Positions 16,839 to 25,488 are shown, numbered from the stretch's first letter. The stretch is DNA of 64,000 nt from Natrinema salinisoli (GCF_020405205.1 NZ_CP084469.1:124001-188000); one strand, 5' to 3'. Notes: generated by a model not told the origin, from the sequence alone. Made by a program: numbers and translations.

Positions 16839-17633
16839 CTACACCGATTCCCCTTCTTTTCCGTGACTAGAGAAAATCGGATCGGATAACGACAACTCCA
16901 GAAAATTCTGCGGCCTATGCACCTCCTCAAGAGCCTCAAACAACGGTCTCAACAGATCACGCACAACGGTGAATGCAGGCGTATCAGCATACAGCTTCAC
17001 GTACTCGATGCACAGACCAGCCAATAAATCCAATCCCCACTCCAGGACCTGCCGCTCCTCGTCTTCTACATGCTCACCGTCTAGACGCGCCCCAACAATT
17101 CGGTGCGGATGTGCGCTACGATTACTGAGAAAGTTAAATGTCTGTAAGCCGTCATCAAATTCCTTGTAATTCTGCTTTTCCTCCCGGATCATCTCATAGA
17201 ACCGGTCCACCGAAACCACGCGATGCCGACTCAACAACGACATATCCTCGACTTCCTCCCGGACTTCCGCCATCTGCCGCGAATGGATCTGTGATGCCTC
17301 AATCTTGTGTTCGTTCAGGTGTTTCACCAAGAGATACGTCTCCATCAAATATCGGACATCCCGATACGCCGAATCATACCGCCGATGCTTAACGGAGATA
17401 TACAGAGATTCCAACGCATTTACGCCCTTAATCACGAAAATATCCTGGAACTCATGGCGAGAATCAATATACGACGAGTACCGACGATTCACCGTGGAAA
17501 CAGCAGTGTCTAGACGCGAGATTCCGGCCAGCAAGTGGTTGACAAGTTCATTATTCGAATGTTCGGACGTATATTCTTCTTTCTCTTGTAGCAGGTCGTG
17601 TTCATAGGCCTGTGCCTCACAATCTATGTCCAT
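16839..17633 (-). CDS. Helical protein of unknown function (possibly DUF5677/HEPN-like)
   Basis: A 264-residue protein, almost entirely alpha-helical, read from ATG at 17633, 4 bases after the upstream lipoprotein gene. Segments such as YRDVRYLMETYLLVKHLNEH and NFLSNRSAHPHRIVG recall the helix and Asn/His positions of DUF5677-type proteins. The similarity is weak and no active site is certain. It is probably co-transcribed with the lipoprotein gene. Role unknown. Confidence 0.45.
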   Translation of the reverse strand: MDIDCEAQAYEHDLLQEKEEYTSEHSNNELVNHLLAGISRLDTAVSTVNRRYSSYIDSRHEFQDIFVIKGVNALESLYISVKHRRYDSAYRDVRYLMETYLLVKHLNEHKIEASQIHSRQMAEVREEVEDMSLLSRHRVVSVDRFYEMIREEKQNYKEFDDGLQTFNFLSNRSAHPHRIVGARLDGEHVEDEERQVLEWGLDLLAGLCIEYVKLYADTPAFTVVRDLLRPLFEALEEVHRPQNFLELSLSDPIFSSHGKEGESV

Positions 17634-17637
17634 ACGT

Positions 17638-18810
17638 TTACTCGCCTCCGTTACGACAGTCCTCAACCGCCTCAGCAGACCTGTTCAGTGCATCCTCACC
17701 CTTCTCAATGATATTGCCGCCACCGCCCAAGATCCCACCACCGTCACCGCTGTCACCACTGTCGCCATCACTCGACTCGAGTACGGCATCACGGCATGCC
17801 GTGGCATCATCAGCTACTGTATCCAGCGCATCAGACGCGACCGATGAATCCACGTCTTCCAGCATACTGTCCACATCGGTATCGTGTTCATCCGCTATCG
17901 CCTCCAGGTCTTCCCAATCCAACTTGGTTCCCATCTCCTCCGCCTGCCGTAGCAGGTTCGACGTCCCGGTCACCATCGATGCACGCATGGTCACGTGTAC
18001 CTCGCTCATCGCAAGCGCCCAGCACCGGTCACCGCACATATACCGCAATCGGTACAGCCCGAGTTGACTCGCCTTGTTCGCCGTGAGCCGTGTGCCAACG
18101 AACGCCGGCTGGTAAAACGCGCCCGTCGAGATCAACGCCGCATCCACCCCGAACATCAACGTGGCAAACTGGTAGTCCTGGATCGCTGCATCCGTCCGCT
18201 CCTCCGAGGCAGCACACGCCGCCTCACTCATCTGATTGTAACTTCCGAGCAACGGCGCATACTTCGTCACATCACCGGTCCCACTTCGGATATCCTCAAA
18301 CGGTTCGACCGGGACCTGCCCATTGAACTCGTTCGCGATCTGCGCTCCGTAATGCGCCCGCCGCACCGTGTCACCCATGTCTGACCCGTTCTCTTCGAGC
18401 GCAGACGTGTTCACCCGACTGCTGTAGTTTTCTTCAAACCCGCAGTGCTCGTCCGCCGTCTCAAGGAACAGGTCGCGGCGTTCGGACTCGTTCTCCGGCA
18501 GTTCATCGTAGAACCCAACGACCAGGGCCTCCACCTGCTCCTGCTCAGAGCTGTTCAATCCGGCCGCACCCGACCCTTTCTCGTCACTGTACTCCGTCAG
18601 ATTCTGGCCCGGCTCCGGCCCGTAGTCCGAATCAATCGTATCATCAGAGTTATCGTCCTCTTCCGCTTCGGTCGTCACCACTGTCGGTTCCTGCGGCTCA
18701 GACTCGACCCCGTTCCCCGGATCACTGCCCGTGCTGCATCCGGCAAGAACCAGCATCGCTGCCACCACGATAACAGCCGCTTGTGTTCTGGTCTTTTTCT
18801 GGTTGAACAC
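17638..18810 (-). CDS. Secreted lipoprotein
   Basis: The product of about 390 residues has a charged N-terminus, a hydrophobic helix and a lipobox (AAMLVLAGCSTG). It should therefore be lipid-anchored on the outer face of the membrane. An acidic Thr/Glu/Asp-rich stretch follows, typical of haloarchaeal lipoproteins. The middle (VRRAHYGAQIANEFNGQ and later) is helical with several Cys. The GTG at 18810 is preferred; a TTG four codons upstream (18822) is possible. It may be a surface or virion-associated protein, but no family is recognised. Confidence 0.65.
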   Translation of the reverse strand: MFNQKKTRTQAAVIVVAAMLVLAGCSTGSDPGNGVESEPQEPTVVTTEAEEDDNSDDTIDSDYGPEPGQNLTEYSDEKGSGAAGLNSSEQEQVEALVVGFYDELPENESERRDLFLETADEHCGFEENYSSRVNTSALEENGSDMGDTVRRAHYGAQIANEFNGQVPVEPFEDIRSGTGDVTKYAPLLGSYNQMSEAACAASEERTDAAIQDYQFATLMFGVDAALISTGAFYQPAFVGTRLTANKASQLGLYRLRYMCGDRCWALAMSEVHVTMRASMVTGTSNLLRQAEEMGTKLDWEDLEAIADEHDTDVDSMLEDVDSSVASDALDTVADDATACRDAVLESSDGDSGDSGDGGGILGGGGNIIEKGEDALNRSAEAVEDCRNGGE

Positions 18811-19039
18811 GGATGATTGCAAACCTCGACTATATGCTACAGAAGTAATTCCTGTAACAAGATAGGTCTACCGCTCGAACCGCTATACCGCTATCAACTG
18901 AGTACCCACAGCAGGGTGACCGGAAGAACAGTGATCGATCGTGGGACGTGTTTCAGGCTCACCGGATTGTTCGGAACTGACACCGAACAATGACGGCTGC
19001 TCCAGAGCTCGATCAGAACCAGAGTGCGATAGAGAGCGG

Positions 19040-19189
19040 TTATGGATACGAGACAAAGGCTTTCAATCGTCCCGATTCGAGACCGCAACTCTTGCAGTAC
19101 CAAATACTGGTGTATCTGTTGCTGCTCGAGTCATTCGATTTCTCTCCGATACGCCCGGAACCGCAACTCGGACAACGCTTCTTTGCCAT
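19040..19189 (-). CDS. Small double-CxxC zinc-ribbon protein (49 aa)
   Basis: Reading the minus strand from ATG at 19189 to TAA at 19040 gives a 49-residue protein with RCPSCGSGRIG near the start and WYCKSCGLESG later. The two CPxCG-like knuckles are about 23 residues apart. Such micro-proteins are abundant in haloarchaea. The flanks (18811-19039 and 19190-19319) show no other supportable gene. Confidence 0.6.
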   Translation of the reverse strand: MAKKRCPSCGSGRIGEKSNDSSSNRYTSIWYCKSCGLESGRLKAFVSYP

Positions 19190-19319
19190 ACTTCATCCGC
19201 TGATTGGAGCTGGTCGTACGTAATGTGAGCGTGGTGAGCCATCACCGTGGCTATCCGCCACCACCGTGGTGTTTCCCACCGATCAATCAGAAGACGAGAA
19301 AGACACAGTGTAATTAGCT

Positions 19320-19568
19320 TTAATCGAGTCGGCGCTGTCGTTCTGCCCAAAACATAAGTTCATCACGCATCTCGTCCGGAACATCTCCAAAGAGACAACC
19401 AAATCGGTTCCCCAAGTTCTGCCAGCTTAGACGCTTGAAAGTGCCCTCACTATACGCCCCATCTTCTAGTGCATCTTCCCAGCCCTGGTGAAATGTACGT
19501 TCACGGCTACTGTCGAGTGGCTTTCGATCATCCTTTTCGTACATCAGGATAGTGTCAGGTGACACCAT
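19320..19568 (-). CDS. Haloarchaeal small hypothetical protein
   Basis: An 82-residue protein from ATG at 19568. The C-terminal half (LSWQNLGNRFGCLFGDVPDEM) resembles a short W-NLG-R-G-LFG motif that I recognise from other small haloarchaeal proteins without known function. It stands alone and has no neighbours within 100 bases on its strand. Confidence 0.5.
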   Translation of the reverse strand: MVSPDTILMYEKDDRKPLDSSRERTFHQGWEDALEDGAYSEGTFKRLSWQNLGNRFGCLFGDVPDEMRDELMFWAERQRRLD

Positions 19569-19698
19569 GTGCCGAACACCATGTTAGCTACAATAAAACC
19601 TTCTCTGAACCCATCAAATTGCAACGGGAGCTATCCTAGTTTCGTGAAAGATGGCAAGAATGAGTAGTTTCATAGCGATGCTCTTAATGTGAGAATCT

Positions 19699-19950
19699 AT
19701 GAAGATATTACACAAGCCGATTCTTGGAATTTCGATCGGCGATTGGGTAGTTTCAGTCCTCATATTCATCAGCAGCATTATCGCCTTCTACGGGTCACGC
19801 GCTGCACTAGTGTTTTTAATTCTTCTACTGTTCGTTCGGTTGGTATGGGCTCGCCGCCGTCGAGCACAGTTAGAACAACTTCAGGAACAGGTTGACCGAA
19901 TCGATGACGGGAATTTCTCGGGCACAATAACAGAAGGACGGTCGCTCTGA
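19699..19950 (+). CDS. Small membrane protein with coiled-coil tail
   Basis: The 83-residue product has two transmembrane helices (WVVSVLIFISSIIAFYG and ALVFLILLLFVRLVW). A cytoplasmic basic-then-coiled tail follows (ARRRRAQLEQLQEQVDRI). The ATG at 19699 is used. Single gene on the plus strand between minus-strand genes. Function unknown. Confidence 0.55.
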   Translation: MKILHKPILGISIGDWVVSVLIFISSIIAFYGSRAALVFLILLLFVRLVWARRRRAQLEQLQEQVDRIDDGNFSGTITEGRSL

Positions 19951-19999
19951 CTCCTCTGCCGAAAGCAGGTTCGTGTAAAAAGATTCGTTCTGTGCCGTG

Positions 20000-20401
20000 T
20001 TAATCGACGGTGGACAGTTTGATCTCTTCGTCTTCCCACGTGGGATCTTGGTCAAGGGTGGTGGTCCCTTCAAGGAAGGCGTCTACATGCTTGGCTTCAA
20101 GTTCCACGGTTGCCCTTCCAAGATTGTAGTCCTCAACGATGATCACACCGTCCGTATCGTAGATGTGGACGATGACGTCTTCCTCTAACTCAAGGATATC
20201 ACCGACGTGTTCCTCCCGCTCTTTTTGATAAATGGATTCAAGGCTTCTCTCGATTGCCTCGAATCGAGCAATACCGATCTCATCGTGTTCCCATCCCATC
20301 ATCCTGCGGTTCCCGCGTTCGTTCGAAACCTCCCACAGGTCAAACTCGACAAGCTCAAGGGACAACTGGTCGCGCTTTCCCTGGGCCAAATTGTGTGGCA
20401 T
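20000..20401 (-). CDS. Hypothetical protein
   Basis: A 133-residue acidic protein from ATG at 20401 (MPHNLAQGKRDQ). It has a helical centre (RFEAIERSLESIYQKEREEH) followed by a beta-rich stretch (DVIVHIYDTDGVIIVEDYN). No motif was recognised. An intergenic stretch of about 235 bases separates it from the next gene. Confidence 0.5.
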   Translation of the reverse strand: MPHNLAQGKRDQLSLELVEFDLWEVSNERGNRRMMGWEHDEIGIARFEAIERSLESIYQKEREEHVGDILELEEDVIVHIYDTDGVIIVEDYNLGRATVELEAKHVDAFLEGTTTLDQDPTWEDEEIKLSTVD

Positions 20402-20637
20402 GGGCCAACGTCCAACACGGAGCGTACTAAATGAAATAGGCGATGAAATGACTGGTCCGAACACCAGACTTCCCTAGACACACCTCCGAATTGTATCTCC
20501 AAGTAGGGCGCTACTGGCATCAAGCTGTTCCCGATCTCCGGCTAGGACTATCGTGTCACCACCGGAAACGACGTAGAATGGCGTTCAAACCGTGCCAAGA
20601 AGAAAAAGAAAGGAAACAGGGAGAGAAGCTTACTTCT

Positions 20638-22266
20638 CTATGATACGATGCGATGGTTCTTGACCGCACCATCCGGTCGATCCGGAGGCTCCTCGCCCTC
20701 TGGTTTCACCACGTATCCCTCGAACCGGTTATGCTGGAACCAGTTCACGTGCGTTACCGGGTCCTGCTTGTTGTCCCACTGTACACGTCCCGGTCTTGCT
20801 ACTGCCTCTAGGTCGAACACGGCATCACACTCCACGCACTTGATGTACCGGACCACGTCGTGTTCGCGGCACTCGTGGACACTGCCGACGATCTCCGGTT
20901 GCTGACTGTCTGGGAGGTCACCGGTGACCAAGGAAACATACGACTGCTGTGCGCCGACAAGGTCCGCGATCTCCTCCTGTGACCGGTCTGTTCGGTAGTG
21001 CAGGAGTTTGATCAGGTCGGCCTTGGACAGTTCCTTGATCGGGATGTCGTCCGGCAGGACATCCGTGATGTCGTCCGTCACTTCGTCTTCAACCGGCTTC
21101 TCCCAGTTTCCGGTCTCAGTTGCGGTAAACGTGGCATCGTTGAGGTCCTCTTCTTCGGCTGACACCGGTGCAACATCGTCCAAGTCCTGTTCGCCATCTA
21201 TCTCCGTTTCATCGTTGCGGACGATATCTGCATCACTGCGTCCTTCTGGTGCGTCCCGGACCGGTTCACCCATTTTTCGGTTCGTGTCAGTGTCGTCGCT
21301 GTGTTCCTCGGTGATGTGGGTCTCGAGCGCGGCGTCCGCTTCATCCGTGTCCTGGAACTCTTTACAGTAGTCGCAGTCTGGACAGTCGGCTACGTAGTCC
21401 GGGTGGATTTCGACACCATCAGTTGCTTCGTCGGCCTCGTCGTCGGTCTCGTCTTCGATGGTGGGTTTCTCACCGCGGTAGTACAGTTTGCGGTTCCCCG
21501 GCCTGTTCGGGTCTTGCATGTCCTCAAGTTCGAGATCTGTCTCGTTCCGGAGGTTGGAGATGTATGCCTTGTTACTGGCTGTCACGTCCTCTGCTTCTTT
21601 GTCGAACGCGATCGCTGCAAGCTCTTCAGACGTGTATGGCGTGTTCTCCTCAAGTTCGTTGTCAAGTCGCCTGTAGCGCCGTTCAAAGGCTGTCAGTTCC
21701 TCTTCCTCGTCCGTAGCGCTGTCTTTCTCTTCTCCGTCGGGTCTGATCCGATACTGTTTCCGTCGTCCGTCGGCCGGATCACGGCGTGACTCGATTTGGG
21801 CATCCAAGTCCGGATGATTGTGCCGTTGCTTGTGGAACTTTTCGCGGACAGCGTACGACGGATCAGATTGGCTGGTGACTTCCTGAGCGATCTCGTGTGT
21901 GGTCATCCAGCCGTTGTCCTGCATCGCGGTGAGAACGTTCTCAGGTGTCCACGTAATGGTGTCTACCCCTGATCCCGGGCAGTCATGGTACTTCGGTTGT
22001 GTCTTGACCGGTGCATCGAACTCTTGACCGCAGTTGCTGCACGTATACGTTGTCTCGGAGTTATCCTCGTCCGCAGCTTCATGATCGTCTTCGCGGTCGG
22101 CCGGATCAGTACGGTAGACTTTGATAGTTCCCTCATACTGGTTTTCCTCGAGGCTGAATCCGGCACCGCTCAACGCAGCTTTCACAGTATGGAGTTCGTC
22201 GGTCGCTGCCGATTCCTTGATGTTGCAGACGATGAGCGGGTCCTGTCCGTGGTTGCCGTCGCTCAT
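20638..22266 (-). CDS. Large acidic DNA-binding regulator with zinc ribbons and HTH
   Basis: The 542-residue protein is modular. A TCSNCGQEFDAP ribbon near residue 75 is followed by a winged-helix segment (LTAMQDNGWMTTHEIAQEV, about 110-170). A second possible HTH spans 195-260, and CPDCDYCKEF lies near 295. An XRE-like HTH (SQEEIADLVGAQQSYVSLV) lies near 435, and a final HECREHDVVRYIKCVECD ribbon near 470. Long acidic linkers separate them. It overlaps the LSm gene upstream (ATGA-type). It is likely a replication or transcription regulator of the element. A perfect TGAGAACGTTCTCA palindrome lies within its coding sequence at 21930-21943. Confidence 0.6.
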   Translation of the reverse strand: MSDGNHGQDPLIVCNIKESAATDELHTVKAALSGAGFSLEENQYEGTIKVYRTDPADREDDHEAADEDNSETTYTCSNCGQEFDAPVKTQPKYHDCPGSGVDTITWTPENVLTAMQDNGWMTTHEIAQEVTSQSDPSYAVREKFHKQRHNHPDLDAQIESRRDPADGRRKQYRIRPDGEEKDSATDEEEELTAFERRYRRLDNELEENTPYTSEELAAIAFDKEAEDVTASNKAYISNLRNETDLELEDMQDPNRPGNRKLYYRGEKPTIEDETDDEADEATDGVEIHPDYVADCPDCDYCKEFQDTDEADAALETHITEEHSDDTDTNRKMGEPVRDAPEGRSDADIVRNDETEIDGEQDLDDVAPVSAEEEDLNDATFTATETGNWEKPVEDEVTDDITDVLPDDIPIKELSKADLIKLLHYRTDRSQEEIADLVGAQQSYVSLVTGDLPDSQQPEIVGSVHECREHDVVRYIKCVECDAVFDLEAVARPGRVQWDNKQDPVTHVNWFQHNRFEGYVVKPEGEEPPDRPDGAVKNHRIVS

Positions 22267-22517
22267 TGGTTGTCGCCTCGGGCAGGCCGTACATCGGTAA
22301 CGGAGCCACCACGCTGAAAGAGCCGGCCGACGTCTTCCTGGTGCTGTGAGTCGGTCGCGTTGGAATAGACAATGGCATCGGTCAGCACCATGTTGACGTG
22401 ACGATCAAAGGCCTGGAGTGTGCCGTTGACCACGCTGCCATCGTGCCGGACGACCTCAACTGTGTTTCCGACGTATTCTTTCAGTAGATTGAACGGCTTC
22501 TCGTATCCGTTACTCAT
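22263..22517 (-). CDS. LSm (Sm-like) RNA-binding protein
   Basis: The 84-residue product matches the archaeal Sm fold. The Sm1 region reads VEVVRHDGSVVNGTLQAFDRHVNMVLTDA (two adjacent pieces), with the D-x-hydrophobic-N core at DRHVNMVL. Sm2 is less clear, ending with GRLFQRGGSVTDV where LSm proteins have IRG. LSm proteins form rings that bind U-rich RNA, as host Lsm and Hfq do. The ATG at 22517 overlaps the preceding small gene. A mobile-element-borne LSm could capture host or element RNAs. Confidence 0.75.
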   Translation of the reverse strand: MSNGYEKPFNLLKEYVGNTVEVVRHDGSVVNGTLQAFDRHVNMVLTDAIVYSNATDSQHQEDVGRLFQRGGSVTDVRPARGDNQ

Positions 22518-22641
22518 CGGTCTTGTCCTCCTCGTAGCCGAACTCATCAAGCAGCGCGTCACGCCAGGAGCGGTCGCCTTTCACCTGTTTGAGGAATTCA
22601 AATTCGTCATTTTCAACTGTTACACGTATATCTCGTACCAC
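22510..22641 (-). CDS. Small ribbon-type protein (43 aa)
   Basis: A 43-residue product read from GTG at 22641 after a GGAGGGG ribosome-binding sequence. It reads MVRDIRVTVENDEFEFL, then KQVKGDRSWRDALLDEFGYE. This matches a widespread haloarchaeal micro-protein pattern (RVTV...LK..KG.RSW) in which one strand and helices resemble CopG/RHH antitoxins. Its stop overlaps the LSm start by 8 bases, so it leads the operon. Confidence 0.65.
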   Translation of the reverse strand: MVRDIRVTVENDEFEFLKQVKGDRSWRDALLDEFGYEEDKTDE

Positions 22642-22675
22642 GGAGTGTTCCCCTCCGTATCACAATTATCAGAAA

Positions 22676-22729
22676 ATCTTTAATATGTGTGTGCGAGTGT
22701 GCCACACTTACGGTCCGAACGTTCGGACC
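22676..22729 (-). promoter_or_regulatory. Promoter and TCCGAACGTTCGGA operator of the LSm operon
   Basis: On the minus strand a TATA-like ATATTAAAG (about 22677-22685) lies 36-44 bases before the GTG start. Upstream of it, at 22712-22729, is the perfect palindrome GGTCCGAACGTTCGGACC. Its position before the TATA box fits an activator site or an upstream repressor site. The 14-bp core recurs at 35201 and 43755. Confidence 0.55.
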
Positions 22730-22733
22730 TGGT

Positions 22734-23015
22734 TTACTCCTCGCGGAGATCGGGATACCGGTAGTAAGAGTAGTCCTCCAGCGGTGGCTCCTCGAACACA
22801 ATCACCCAACCGATCAGCGGCGTCCCCAACGCCTCTGTGACCACATCACTGTCCTCGAACGTGTCCCACTCCCCGTTCTGGTGTACAGCGCCCGGCGGCA
22901 CATCGTCCGGCACTCTGTGCAACCCTTCCCGGATATCTCCGAACGTCTGCTGTACCCCGACCAAATTCATGACTGAGTATACCCGAACCTCGTACGCCTC
23001 CTTCACCCCCGACAT
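22734..23015 (-). CDS. Hypothetical protein
   Basis: A 93-residue protein from ATG at 23015 with alternating strands (EAYEVRVYSVMNLVGVQQ, TPLIGWVIVFEEPPLE). It is probably one compact alpha/beta domain. Its stop lies just upstream of the LSm operon operator. No family recognised. Confidence 0.5.
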   Translation of the reverse strand: MSGVKEAYEVRVYSVMNLVGVQQTFGDIREGLHRVPDDVPPGAVHQNGEWDTFEDSDVVTEALGTPLIGWVIVFEEPPLEDYSYYRYPDLREE

Positions 23016-23110
23016 ACGCCAGTATACGGCCGCAACTCGCAAGAAACTATAGGCTCACATCTCGATATCTACCCCTATCTATTATCACACTGTCCAATGA
23101 GAGAACCAGT

Positions 23111-23299
23111 ATGAACTGCGACTGGTGGCAGCCATGCGTCCGCAACGCCACCACCCAGCTCACGGTCCAAGACACCGAAGACGGGTCGCAGCAGACACAG
23201 CACTACTGTCCAGCACACTTCCAGATGCGACTGGCGGAAATCCAGGACAGCGACCACCTCATACTCCTCCGGTCTACCGACGCCGAAGCCTCATTGTAG
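23111..23299 (+). CDS. Small Cys/His protein
   Basis: The 62-residue product begins CDWWQPCVRNATTQLTV and ends with HYCPAHFQMRL. The spacing C-x5-C ... C-x2-H suggests one zinc site. ATG at 23111. It precedes the two membrane-protein genes on the same strand by 75 bases. Function unknown. Confidence 0.5.
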   Translation: MNCDWWQPCVRNATTQLTVQDTEDGSQQTQHYCPAHFQMRLAEIQDSDHLILLRSTDAEASL

Positions 23300-23374
23300 A
23301 CCAGCCACCCGTCACTACACCTGAATTTCTCGCAACTGTTTAGCCGCTGGCCTTGCTATACCCTCACAGGGAGA

Positions 23375-23854
23375 ATGAACGTATTCATCCAGTTGCTTGG
23401 ATGGTTGCTGTTAGCGCTTACCTTCATCGGGAGCTTCCGGCTATCCCGGTACCTGGCCCGGTCCGACGATGCTGTCCTGTATCCCGGACTGATCGCGTCC
23501 ACCGTCACCGCTGTCTTCATCATCATCGTCGACGTCGTGATCCTCGTCACTGGCGTACTGGCCATCACCCTACCCACGCTCTGGGCAGTGCAGCGATTCA
23601 CCGGGTACGACCCCTCTATCGATCTGTCCATGCCAGATATCCTCGCCCGCGGTACCGAGACGGAGCCTGACACGGACCACGGAACCCATCCGAACCCGGA
23701 GTCGGGTGGGCGACCGTTGCTCGATGTCGTCGGCCACCTCCAGAACAGATACGACCATATGGTACCGGACTGGCTCGGACAACAGTCGGACGAGATGGAA
23801 CCGATCGATATCGTAGAACTCGAGGACGACGACTACTGGGAAGACGATGACTGA
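23375..23854 (+). CDS. Membrane protein with acidic cytoplasmic tail
   Basis: A 159-residue protein with two transmembrane helices near the N-terminus (FIQLLGWLLLALTFIGSF and about 40-65, TVTAVFIIIVDVVILVTGVL). A hydrophilic, very acidic C-terminus follows. It overlaps the next gene by 8 bases. The pair may form a complex. No family recognised. Confidence 0.55.
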   Translation: MNVFIQLLGWLLLALTFIGSFRLSRYLARSDDAVLYPGLIASTVTAVFIIIVDVVILVTGVLAITLPTLWAVQRFTGYDPSIDLSMPDILARGTETEPDTDHGTHPNPESGGRPLLDVVGHLQNRYDHMVPDWLGQQSDEMEPIDIVELEDDDYWEDDD

Positions 23855-24344
23855 ACTCTCACACCCGGTCACAATCCACCAATTGATCGACCTAGCCGGT
23901 GGGATCATTCTCCTCGCCGCCGCGTACTACGCACTGCAGGCACGACGCTCGGAACACGAGGAGTATCGTCGGGCGTACGGCCGGGCAGTCGCACAGTGTA
24001 CCGCTCTCTTCCTCATTCTCGCCTACACCGCGTTCGTCCTGTACCCGGAATCACGGGCATGGCCGGTCCAGACCGGATACCACCTGTACCATTTCTTCAC
24101 CGAACTGGAGACGGTGCCGGCGAAAGCGGACGTCCACCTTACCGATTACTATCTCGTCCTGTTGCGGCAGATCGGGTATGCTACGGGTGCATCCCCCAGT
24201 CCGATGCCCAGTGTCCTCGGCATGGTCGAAGGCGGCGTCAGAAGTATTGGCCTCGTCGTCTACAGTGTTGTGTTCACGCTGGTGTCGCTCGGTGCGCAAG
24301 TTCCCAGCCGGATCGTCGGCGGCGTACAGAACGCGCTCGATTAG
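23847..24344 (+). CDS. Membrane protein
   Basis: The 165-residue product has hydrophobic helices at about 15-32 (LIDLAGGIILLAAAYYAL), 50-66 (ALFLILAYTAFVLYP) and 130-148 (GLVVYSVVFTLVSLG). It is translationally coupled to the preceding membrane protein. Together they may be part of an envelope or transfer apparatus. That is speculation from pairing only. Confidence 0.5.
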   Translation: MTELSHPVTIHQLIDLAGGIILLAAAYYALQARRSEHEEYRRAYGRAVAQCTALFLILAYTAFVLYPESRAWPVQTGYHLYHFFTELETVPAKADVHLTDYYLVLLRQIGYATGASPSPMPSVLGMVEGGVRSIGLVVYSVVFTLVSLGAQVPSRIVGGVQNALD

Positions 24345-24424
24345 AAATGGACGGCGTGGACAGGTATAGTCCATGGCACCGCATAGGAGCAAGATTCTCG
24401 GATTTAGAGCGTGACACGTTATAC

Positions 24425-24862
24425 ATGGCCACACAGCGGAATCGGACACTGATCATCTTGAAGCCGGACGCGGTGAAGCGGAATATCATCGGAACGGTTC
24501 TGGCCGAGATCGAATCCGCGGGTCTGGAGCTCGCCCGGCTCAAGACGGTGGATGCGGACCGGGAACTCATCAAAGTCCACTATCGCGAGAAGCAGGACGA
24601 GGATTTCTACGACGCATTAGTGGATTGGATGACGGACCTGGTGATCGTCGGGATCATTGAGGGCGAGAACGCGGCGGAACGGATGAAACAATTGGTCGGA
24701 GATACTGAGCCGGCGTCCGCTGCGCCGGGTACGATCCGCGGCAAATATAGTGACGATTCGTACAGCCGGGCGGATGCGGAGGACCGGCCGCTGCACAACG
24801 TGATTCACGCGAGTGAACCGGGAGAGGCCGAGGAGGAGATTGCCCTCTGGTTCGGAGAGTAA
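24425..24862 (+). CDS. ndk: Nucleoside diphosphate kinase
   Basis: The 145-residue protein matches NDP kinase along its whole length. It starts TLIILKPDAVKRN, continues AEIESAGLELARLK, and ends with the active-site region NVIHASEPGEAEEEIALWF, whose His is the phosphorylated residue. The enzyme moves the gamma-phosphate between NTPs and NDPs. It has diverged: the usual HGSDS is HASEP, and the middle (YREKQDEDFYDALVDWM) departs from the typical haloarchaeal host protein. The ATG at 24425 follows a TTATA-like promoter sequence. Carriage on a mobile element is unusual. Confidence 0.85.
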   Translation: MATQRNRTLIILKPDAVKRNIIGTVLAEIESAGLELARLKTVDADRELIKVHYREKQDEDFYDALVDWMTDLVIVGIIEGENAAERMKQLVGDTEPASAAPGTIRGKYSDDSYSRADAEDRPLHNVIHASEPGEAEEEIALWFGE

Positions 24863-24863
24863 T

Positions 24864-25079
24864 CTAACTACGGAGCCGGCCGAACCCGATGTCGATAAAC
24901 TTCCAGACGAGGGTCGTAGCCACAAACGCTAATCCAAATTCATCGAGGAATAGGTTGATATCCAGTTCTACGAACTGGGTCTGGCTCAGCAGGAAGAACA
25001 TCCCAATATAGACGCCGAACAGGATGACTGATCCGATGAAGACTTGGAACGCGAAGTCTGCGAACTCGTCCTGCACCAT
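24864..25079 (-). CDS. Small membrane protein
   Basis: A 71-residue product with two transmembrane helices (FIGSVILFGVYIGMFFLL and LAFVATTLVWKFIDIGF) separated by an acidic loop. It starts at ATG 25079 and has its own promoter with a GAACGTTC palindrome. It converges on ndk. Function unknown. Confidence 0.55.
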   Translation of the reverse strand: MVQDEFADFAFQVFIGSVILFGVYIGMFFLLSQTQFVELDINLFLDEFGLAFVATTLVWKFIDIGFGRLRS

Positions 25080-25101
25080 AACGTGCTACGGGGAAGAATC
25101 A

Positions 25102-25135
25102 TTTATATACCTAATCCGGAGTCAGAACGTTCGGA
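25102..25135 (-). promoter_or_regulatory. Promoter with GAACGTTC operator
   Basis: On the minus strand TATATAAAT (25102-25110) lies about 25 bases before the ATG at 25079, so the mRNA would be nearly leaderless. A near-perfect palindrome TCCGAACGTTCTGA (25122-25135) lies directly upstream of the TATA box. It belongs to the same operator family as the sites at 22714, 35201 and 43755. Confidence 0.55.
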
Positions 25136-25187
25136 ATAATCCTCTCCCATCTCTTTCATGCCACTTAATCTCGTACACCAGACTGCT

Positions 25188-25488
25188 ATGGCAGAGCACA
25201 GCCGTACGTCTGCAGAAAACGCCAAGCAACTCGAGGAGGGTGACGAATTTCAGTGGATCGGTGAAGGCTGGACCGATGACGGGCCCACGGCCACCGAACC
25301 GTGCGACCGTACAGGACAAGTATCCTGGCAAGGACCACGAAGGGGAATCAGCACAGGTCATCGAAATCGAAGGAGTACAAGGTGGAGAAGCCGAACTGTA
25401 CCTATACGAGGACAGGGATGAAGTCATCCTGTATGGATCGGCTGAGAAACCGGAACATGTCCTTGAAATCCAGCAGGACACCCGGTAA
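25188..25488 (+). pseudogene. Frameshifted small hypothetical gene
   Basis: The frame from ATG 25188 reads MAEHSRTSAENAKQLEEGD and continues through WTDDGPTATEPCD. It then becomes basic, low-complexity sequence. The other frame from about 25290 reads ATVQDKYPGKDHEGESAQVI, then EGVQGGEAELYLYEDRDEV, and ends at 25488. The two halves join into one sensible acidic protein of about 100 residues if one base shift is allowed near 25285-25305. It may be a broken gene, a sequencing error or a programmed frameshift. Confidence 0.5.

Noticed and set aside
19063-19350. 95-codon minus-strand frame
   Set aside because: It overlaps the better-supported 49-residue zinc-ribbon frame and reads basic, non-haloarchaeal sequence.
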